Assembly (NCBI GenBank): GCA_021014325.1
Contig: JAJGQC010000046.1
Location: 47,713 to 111,712, forward strand
Origin: Plazaster borealis
Taxonomy: Eukaryota; Echinodermata; Asteroidea; Forcipulatida; Labidiasteridae
Direction: 5' to 3'
Length of the DNA stretch: 64,000 bases
Both the position numbers and the translations under genes were made by a program. Within the stretch, counting starts at the first letter, position 1. The number at the start of each line of letters is the position of its first letter. Below, in pieces: positions 56,351-64,000 of the stretch. The notes beneath the pieces are model-generated. The model was not told where the DNA came from. It was given only the letters and a program-made list of their open reading frames with translations, and made no database searches.

Positions 56351-58141
56351 TTTGAAAACATTAACAATTCTGTATTCATGCCTATAAAGTGTTTTCAACT
56401 GTTTATGCAAGTTTTTGTGTGTTGACACTTTTTGCATAAGTTGTTATGGTAATTGAAATTTGCACACTATGAGCAAGTCTTTAAAGTCATCTAAGGCAAA
56501 TAATATGCAACACCCACCACAGTTGGTTAGTGCACAACAAATTGCTGATTTTCTTGTTCAAATGTCACATCCACTAACATTTGGGTGTTGTGTTATTGAA
56601 CACATCGGTACATATTTTGAGGTGACCACTGTTTTCTTTTGCAAAGTTCGGGGGTCTTGATTTCTTTTTGGGGGTACATTTTATTTTCAATGCTGCTGTG
56701 ACACTCTGTTTCTGTTATAAGCTTACACAACACCCCCTCATGTGTGCAGTTGAAGTTTGGTCAATTTTGAAAGTGTTAATAGCAATTTCATAAGTTTAAA
56801 AACTTTCCATTTCAAATGTGTCCGTCACGGGCAAAGAGAGACTGCAAATTGGAATCAAATTCTGTATTGTATGGTATTTTCAGACGCAGAGACACGGCCA
56901 GAGATCTGAGTGATGCTATGGATGATCATAATGACATGATGGACATACTGCTGGAGAAATCCAAAACCATTGAAGATAGTCTGAATAAGATTGCTAGTGC
57001 CACCTCCAACGACCTTCTAGTCAAGTTCACAAGAAGGGAGGAAAGAGCCCTGAGGGACTCATTTTCTTGCTGCATATGTAAAGGTTGGCAAATGCAGTTA
57101 AAGTGGCTATGTCTTTCAGGTAGCTATAGTTTCAGTCCTTTTGCTGTACATGAAAGAATAAATCTCAGCAGGCACGGATCCAGAGGGAGACACCAAGGGG
57201 TGTGCCCCTATTTTCATGCTCGTGTATAAAATTTCCCTTGTTTTACCATTGGCGCCCCATTTACCAATGCCACCCACCCCCTTTCCAATGCTCCTGGGTC
57301 CACGCCTGCTCACCTAGTTATTGCCCGTGCATGTACGCAGCTGGCAATCATAAAGAGACTGCCTATTGTGTGGTGAGGGTTTGGGCAGCACACGCGTGCA
57401 ATAACTTGGCGATGATGACATAGCCCCTTTAAGGGTAGACTTATTGAAAGCCTAATTATATATACAAAAATTGCATACCACATACTTTTGACAAGCCTGG
57501 TACCAGATCATAAATGGGCAAAATAGTTTACATTGAAATAAACAGTTAATACATGTATTGGTATTTAGTATGGTATCAATTACGTTTAGCGTTCATATTT
57601 ATGGTTTAGTAATAATATGCCAGCCCCCATGTCTATTCCCCCCCAGTGTTTTTTCCCAAAAAAGTAGTGATTAGCCTTGAAAAGTTCAGGGATAGACCTG
57701 TATCGTGCTGCCACCATCTTGGTCATGCTGCATGTATTCATAAACAGTAATGAATACTATTTTCCATTGTACACAAAGAAACCAGACTATTTTTATTCTA
57801 GCCTCGGTTTGGTCACAATGGTTTGAATGGGAAAAATTCAGCATGCTAGCAGGCTGGAATCTAATGACAGACAGTACCAAGATAAAACATATCTTCGTTG
57901 TGCCATCAGTACCAAGCTTCCCCTTGTTAGCCAGTTTGTTTTGATAATTATTTTCTAACTCAACGTTCTTTTACACAGGGCCAATAAAGAAGCCCATGTT
58001 TGCAGCTTGCTGCAGGTCTCTGCTTGCATGCCAGGCAGCCACTGCCCCAAGTGCAGGGCCGAGACAGGGGAGCGAGACAGTATATTGGCTACTGGATTGG
58101 AGGAGGCACTCAAAGCTATTGCAAGCATCATAGCTGAGTAA

Positions 58142-60183
58142 CATTAAAGTGGGCACTGAGTGACACAACATTTTACAAGAGTTGTAATACTTAAATTAAA
58201 ATCTTGTTAGCGGCCATCTTTAAATTCCTACAACTTTTTTGTAATTTTGTCCAAATTGCGTAATGCACCAAATACAGCTTCACAGCAACAGACAACTCCA
58301 TGCTCCCCTCACAATTTCTTATTTCAAAATTTGATTAGTGAATCAATATTTATGTAAATGTAGATGTTAAGTTGTTCAGTGATTTTTTACATATATTGGG
58401 AATATGTAATATTGCACTGTCATTATTTGCAAGGGTTTTTTTTTCATGCGATGCCCCACTTAAAAAAAAAAAAAAAACGAAAGTAGTTTACTAGTTTCTC
58501 ATCAGTGCTGAATGTGATTTTTTGCCCTGCACCAAATTTGTTTTAGTAATACCAGAATTTTCATTATTTTGCAATAAAAATTTAAAAATCTAATGGAAAC
58601 TACTCTAGACACAAACAGCAACAAAAAAAAAAAAAAATCTACATTAAAATAAGCTGTTTTAAGGAGAACATAGGCCTATCGTTCCCAAATAATAATAAAC
58701 CAGTTTCAAAAACGGCATTTTGTTTATGTGTAAAGGTTTTACTTGTTGTGAATAAATGAATATTGAACAGTGCAAAAAAAAAAACCATCCAAATTTGACA
58801 ATTGGCTGACAAGAAACCAGTCATCTACTTTTACTGACCTAAATTAATGAGCATATCAGTGAACAAATTGTAAGCAACTCTCAGTGAAGTTGACTGGAGT
58901 GTGTAAAGTACATGTACCTCTTTAAAATTCCCTACAGTATTCCATCCGGTGTAAAACCAAATTAAAGAGTAGGAACAAAATTACTGTTGTGTTGTCCTGG
59001 AAATAGGCATTTTTAAGGTTTTAATAGTAGTTACAGAAGCAGAGATGTAAGAAAGTAATACAACAACCAGGTTTCTCATGATTGGATCTCCAATTATACC
59101 TGTATTAGTATACTCATAGTACTGGCTGGAGACATTTTTCACTGAAACTTTTGATATATTTGTACTGTTCAACATCACCTCACACATAACTTCACTCGGG
59201 CAAAACACTGCCACCGGAACTTGTACTTTTAAGTTGAGGTATGTGGCCCCTAATTTTGTTTATTTCAGTTCAAGCTTGCACCTCTTCAATATTTGTATTC
59301 AAAAGAAAAAAGAAAATATTAAAAACTCAGCCAATCTATTGCAGAAATGTTCTTACAGGGCAGCGCATGACTAATACACACATTACCTTAAGTAAGAATT
59401 GTCCCAGCCCGCTCACTGAGTGCCTCCAAGTGGTCTTAATCTTTACTTAAATACGAGTTGGCCAAACAGCTTAGCAATTACAAGGGAACCACTCCTAAAA
59501 CTTCACACAATGAAGGAGACAACTAATAATTACCTTGATTACGTGACTTACTTCTAGATTGTTTTATTTGGTTTACAATTGGGTTACAAAATTGTGTTAC
59601 AAAGTTGTGTTACAAAACTGAACGTTATCAAAATATAATTTCCTATTATGATGAAAATAATAGAGCAGTTAATATTTGATCTGATTTGATGGTGGTAAGA
59701 TCCAGGGATCATGTGTTTCTAGGACATAGTGTTGTTTTGTAATGACCCTTTATGCTTTCAACACAAAGTGTTCTTCCTTAAAGGGGCTTTGTCATCACGG
59801 TCATAAGCTCAGACAAACCCATCAACTGCAAAATAACACCCTACTGTGGCTGAAAAAACTAGGTTGCGTGCAGTCGCACGCCCATACCAGCAGCATAGCG
59901 GTCATGTAATGTGAATGTGACGACACGACCCTTTTCGCAAAGAAAAATAATTTAATTTAAATCACAGTGTTTCTTCAACAGTAAGGATTCATTATGTTAA
60001 GATTTTAATCTGTAATTTTGTTCAAAAAAGTGATTTTGTTACAACTGGAATAAAACTTGATAAGATGTTCACAAAGACCAGACTCAGCGGGTGCTTTTCT
60101 TGGAAAGTGTTTGGACAATTTATTTCATTTTCAAACCGATTCATTCATGTTGTTCAAGTTTTTGGGCAGCATTTTGATAAGTT
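58142..60183. other. Downstream region with a possible minus-strand exon
   Basis: Mostly AT-rich with A runs at 58461-58477 and 58622-58637. On the minus strand 59222-59096 is open, with an AG before it and a GT after it (VAVFCPSEVMCEVMLNSTN, then VSVKNVSSQYYEYTNT) and three N-glycosylation sequons. It might be an exon of an extracellular protein, but no partner exon is firm. A triple short repeat (TTACAAA(A/G)TTGTG) lies at 59580-59620. Confidence 0.3.
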
Positions 60184-60477
60184 TTCACCATGGTTTATAA
60201 CAATTAGATGTAAACCATGTTTTGAAATGCTTAAATTTTCATAGTTTATATACCATAATTTATAAACCATGTTGTTTCAATTTTCATTGTTTATAGACTA
60301 TGTTTTAAAATACTTCAATTTTCATGGTTTAAAAACATTGGTTCAAAACCATGATTTTTAAGTGTTGTGGATTCATATAAACCATAAGCACAAAACATTA
60401 CTGGTATGTAAACCATAAAAAAGGATGTTGGCAATACTTTCTATGGTTTACATGTAATTGTTATAAATCATGGTGAA
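60184..60477. mobile_element. 294-bp TIR element rich in AAACCATG motifs
   Basis: TTCACCATGGTTTATAACAA / TTAGATGTAAACCAT at the left and its inverted match at the right (complement of ATGGTTTACATGTAATTG ...) agree over about 35 bases with two mismatches. The interior repeats TTTATAAACCATG-like words in both orientations. Confidence 0.78.
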
Positions 60478-62504
60478 CACATGTAAAAAGAAATGCACTA
60501 AACAATAAATTGACAAATTGAGCCCATAATACAGCTAACAGCTAACAAATACAGATGAAGATGCCTGTTAGTTGTTTTTACCTCCCAAGACATCCAACAG
60601 TTGCTTTGTCATGCTACAAATCGACGAGTGATGTCTATTAGCCTCAGTAAAGCATCCTGCAGAGGTACAAAATCTTGATGAACTGCACGATTCACCAAAT
60701 GGTGCAGGTCAGGGAGTTCTCTGCACTTCCAACTGACAGCCATTCATTTCCTCTTCTGTTGAGAATGGGTCCTGTCCACAGTTGGAGCAAGTTGTGAGTT
60801 GAACTCAGGTCTCGCAGATACCAGTCTGCTGCTAAATGTGCGGTTGGGAAATGCTCTGCTGTCACAGGTGCTGTCATGCTCTGTTGTGCGAGTCTGTTTG
60901 GTATGCCTCTACCTAATGCAATAAAACAGGCACTATTATTTTTAGTATTGCTTTTAAAAATCAGACACGGCCGTATAAAGTACACGGCCGTATAATAATA
61001 ACATTTTAATCCCATGGACAATGGTGTTCATTTGATGTTTGCAGTAAATTCCACGATGACTTGATACTGACAATTATTTTGTTAAAAACGAGTGACCACT
61101 ATGGATGCATCTAAAAATAAAACCATGGAAATTCAGTCAACTTGATGGGCACATGCACATGCACCCCCACACAAGTAACCCTCATCCATGAGAAGAGGAA
61201 ACATAAAACCACATTAACAATATAATCAATAATTTTACAAATTTTCAAAATTTAAGGAAAATGGTAGATTGCTACCTATCCTCAACTTCCATTGGCTCTC
61301 CCTATCAATAGTACATGTTGAGTAATATGGCATTTTTGTTATAATCGTGGTTTGTTTGAACATTGAAAGGCATAGAACTTCTTAGCAGAATGTTACAAAT
61401 TTAACATGTACCAAAGGTCAACTAAACTTGCAAGGGAGGTACAGATAACTTTGAGGCTGAACCATTGTGTGAAAACAGCATTGAGGAGCGAAAATCAGGA
61501 AGTCAATATACCCAGCTGTGTGTATCTCTTTTAATAGTGTTTTTAGGCATTCCTATATCCTCTTCACATGGATTCTTAGACGAAAGTACTAAAAGCATTA
61601 CATGCAGAAATTAGAGTCCATAGCATTCTCCTGAAGTGATCAATCAGAGAATACTGCTATAAAACGTTGACCATTTGCAAACCAAGGGTTATTTTCAGAC
61701 CATCAACTCACAGAAAAATTATCACTACATAGTGCTACTGTAAACCTTACCAGATCGTATTTCCACCATGCAAAGTTTCAAATCGTACTTACAAGTAAAT
61801 TATTATTGACTGACAGTATGCAGTATGATGCTGCAAAGAAGGCTCACTACCCTATATTACCAATTCTAGTTGCAGTTAAGAGGGTGGAGACATAAAACTT
61901 CACGAGTGGATAATCCATATCTAACTCTGTCTGCATCTGTGAGCGCTGTACTGAGGCACCATGATTGGGTAATTTACTCGCTCAGTTTGATTTTCACACA
62001 TGGTATAATCTTGAGTGATTCTGCAAGCGACACACAAACAAACTACTTCAATTATACCAGTTTAAAATATACTAGATTCAAGATCATACCCCTTGCAAGG
62101 TTAAACAAAAAGGCTATGAAAAAGAATTGGGATTTATAATTTTTGGGGGTATATGTGGTTTATGTGATGGTCCCCCTGTTTTCCTCCCTGAGTGGTTACA
62201 TGTAATCCCGCTAGTGTAATCATACATGTATGTGTTTCAATTTATGGCCATGAAGATTTACACACATATTACATGACTACAGAAAAGCTCTGGGTTCTGT
62301 TGGTTTTGTGATTCTTACTTTGTTCAGGAGATTTGTTATAATACTTATGCCTACAAAAATCTTCAATAAATATTGATGTGTTGCAATATTCTTTATTTAG
62401 AGTTCTTTATAACAAGTTCTTTATAACAAAAAAACACGTAGAGATAATAGTAGTAAATTGCAGAAATAGGATTATTCATTATTTTACCTTTTTTAAGGGG
62501 AAGG
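60478..62504. other. Region without a supported gene
   Basis: A minus-strand frame at 60692-60920 (LGRGIPNRLAQQSMTAPVTA ...) follows an AG and looks partly coding, but it ends without a clear donor and has no recognised domain. The AT-rich remainder shows nothing further. A short motif GCAAAGTTTCAAATCGTACTT near 61770 also occurs near 29937. Confidence 0.3.
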
Positions 62505-63260
62505 AATTCCAGAACACACACACACACACACATGTTTGTAAATCCCGCTTATCAGGACTTCTCTTTGTTCTCCCATTGTTTGGACATAAGTTTTTTTCCG
62601 GCGACGTCAACCTCATTAAGGTTTGTACACGAAAACGAAGCGAGCGACGTCCCTCGCTCTGTCAAACACCCGGATCCCTTTTATAGAGTCCCCGGTTTCA
62701 ATGGAAAGACACGCTCACACACACATGTATGTGTAAGGTGAAACGAGGACTTCTTGTTCTCCCATTGTTTGGACATAGTTTTTTCAGGCGACGTCCCCAT
62801 TGGTTTTTACACAAAATCAAAGCGAGGGACGTCCTCAGGTAACATCCTTTTTCCCTGATCACCTTTGTTAAAGTCCTCGGTTTGACAGATGCGTAGACAT
62901 GCCACCACACACACGTTTGTGAATCCAGTAAATCGAGGACCTCTTTGTTCTCCCATTTTGTTTGGACTTGTTTTTTTTTTTAGCGACGTCCCCATAGGTT
63001 TGTACAGAAAGCAGGCGGGGATCCTCTTTCTGTCAAACAACAGGATCCCTTTTATTAAGAGTCCTCAGTTCAATGGTAGACACCACACACACATATATGT
63101 GTAGTGTGAAGAAACGAGGACTTCTCTTTGTTCTCCCATTGTTTGGACATGATCAGCAATTGGGGACCTTTCAAAACTCCAGGTTCATGCCCTCTATTTT
63201 TAATCCCCAATTGAATGCAGAAAAAACTCACACACATACCACCTTTTACCCGCACGCAAC
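62505..63260. repeat. Satellite of ~150-200-bp units with CA runs
   Basis: About 4.5 copies start at (CA)n tracts near 62516, 62706, 62906, 63083 and 63228. They share GGACTTCTCTTTGTTCTCCC, ATTGTTTGGACAT, GCGACGTCCCCAT and CAGGATCCCTTTTAT. Short frames on both strands here are repeat artefacts. Confidence 0.85.
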
Positions 63261-64000
63261 ACAACAAAGAATAAAAATGTGCATACTCTTGTAGACTTTA
63301 CCGTTTGGATGTATGGCTGCCGGCTGCGTGAATCGAATTCGGCGTTGTTGCACCTGTCACAAGTCAAAAGAACTCAGTCCCATGGTCTACACGAACTTGA
63401 TCATTCCATTCCCAGTACAGCGACTGGTAATGATTAGCATCTTCATCAATTGTATTTCAGCTACATTGTTGCAAGAGATTTTATTTCCCAATAGAATATT
63501 AGAAAGCAGATGATGAATTGGAGGTCATTATTAGATCTTAATGTAATCATTACAATACTTTAATAGTTCTCGACATTTTTAAATTTACCACAAATGTCCC
63601 TTTAGGTGTTTTAAAAAATGTTTTTCACATAGTTCCGTATTTTTGACCTAATGCTACTGAATTTTCAAAGCTTATTTAATTTGACATATCAAAAGCTGAT
63701 GCTATTAACTTCACCCAGGTCCTGTTTAAGGGCCTTCCTAACTCTTGGTTATCCATTTTTGGGAAAACTTGTAATTTTGAGTTGTTTTCATAGAAATCAA
63801 TATTACCGCCAATACAGACCAAGATAAATACGAGTCTATTCGATGATTTTACAATATTTCTTGGCCTGAAAAAATTGGCATACAGCTTAGTAAAATATTC
63901 CATTGATAAAAAAATTAAAGTTTGAACCCAAAATTGCCGCCAAACTTGGCGCCGTTTTGATTTCCATGTAATTAAAAATATCACGTGACACACCAACAAA
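63261..64000. other. Right edge, no firm gene
   Basis: A frame at 63313-63513 begins MAAGCVNRIRRCCTCHKSKE, a Cys/Lys/Arg-rich start that could be a first exon cut by the window edge. The following residues look non-coding and I recognise no domain. The last 300 bases hold no signal. Confidence 0.25.

Larger units (their letters stand above)
52751..58141 (+). pseudogene. Four-exon gene with coiled coil and C-terminal RING-like domain, probably inactivated
   Basis: Exon 1 (52751-52839) starts ATG with a favourable GAGATGG context: METFTLFRGSKRLSLRE. Exon 2 (53632-53889) has NTAIFPEESGIYSIHL. Exon 3 (56884-57083) has an acidic helical stretch (LSDAMDDHNDMMDILLEK, NKIASATSNDLLVKFTRR) and then SCCICK. 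Exon 4 (57979 on) has GPIKKPMFAACCRSLLACQ. Phases fit at all three introns (2, 2, 1). Two lesions are seen: an in-frame TGA at 53837-53839 in exon 2, and a frame change in exon 4, where the expected HCPKCR half of the zinc domain is read in another frame (to TAA at 58139). C-x2-C ... C-C ... C ... HCPKCR is a RING-type layout, so a ubiquitin-ligase-like role is possible. The family is not recognised. A candidate AATAAA lies at 58573-58578. Confidence 0.65.

Noticed and set aside
62378..63294. Several 60-100-codon frames on both strands
   Set aside because: They overlap on both strands and follow the satellite period.

Overview
The window looks like nuclear DNA of a marine deuterostome, most likely an echinoderm such as a sea star. 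This is inferred from the intron-rich receptor gene, the very dense interspersed repeats (TTAA-flanked MITEs, a tRNA-Leu-like SINE, non-LTR retrotransposon remains) and the marine-invertebrate style of the satellite repeats. It was not tested by a search. Nothing bacterial or viral is evident.

Positions 1-10,710 are repeat territory. About 148-bp tandem units carry the dyad TTCCGGTTTGAACCGGAA followed by AAGGTCA and GGGGTCACA motifs. They lie on both sides of a dead minus-strand LINE (3432-7535) with a 13-bp target-site duplication. A block at about 480-1805 is repeated in the same orientation at about 8310-9595. Next comes an array of about 20 perfect or near-perfect hairpins (9631-10706).

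Positions 10,820-39,695 (+) hold the 3' part of one large gene. I could join 37 exons into one frame of about 1,754 codons with almost all GT-AG borders. It encodes a receptor-type tyrosine phosphatase with an unusual ectodomain: EGF-type modules, including an exon carrying the [11 protein letters not shown] signature I know from Tie/TEK receptors, then about seven fibronectin III domains, one transmembrane helix, a Ser/Lys-rich linker, an intact catalytic PTP domain ([10 protein letters not shown]) and a second PTP domain that lacks the catalytic Arg. The 5' end (signal peptide, any Ig domains) is outside the window. Its introns show a truncated duplicate of an FN3 exon, a triplicated splice-donor segment split by a 1.8-kb TIR transposon, and several MITEs and SINEs.

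Positions 39,696-52,700 are mostly intergenic: TIR elements, a lone coding-like exon (48,774-48,989), a degraded LINE split by a TTAA MITE, a 123-bp duplication and a poly-purine/pyrimidine minisatellite. Positions 52,751-58,141 (+) hold a four-exon gene with a coiled-coil segment and a C-terminal RING-like Cys/His domain. It is probably a pseudogene, with one in-frame stop and one frameshift. The remainder (58,142-64,000) holds TIR elements, possible minus-strand exons, and a roughly 190-bp satellite (62,505-63,260).
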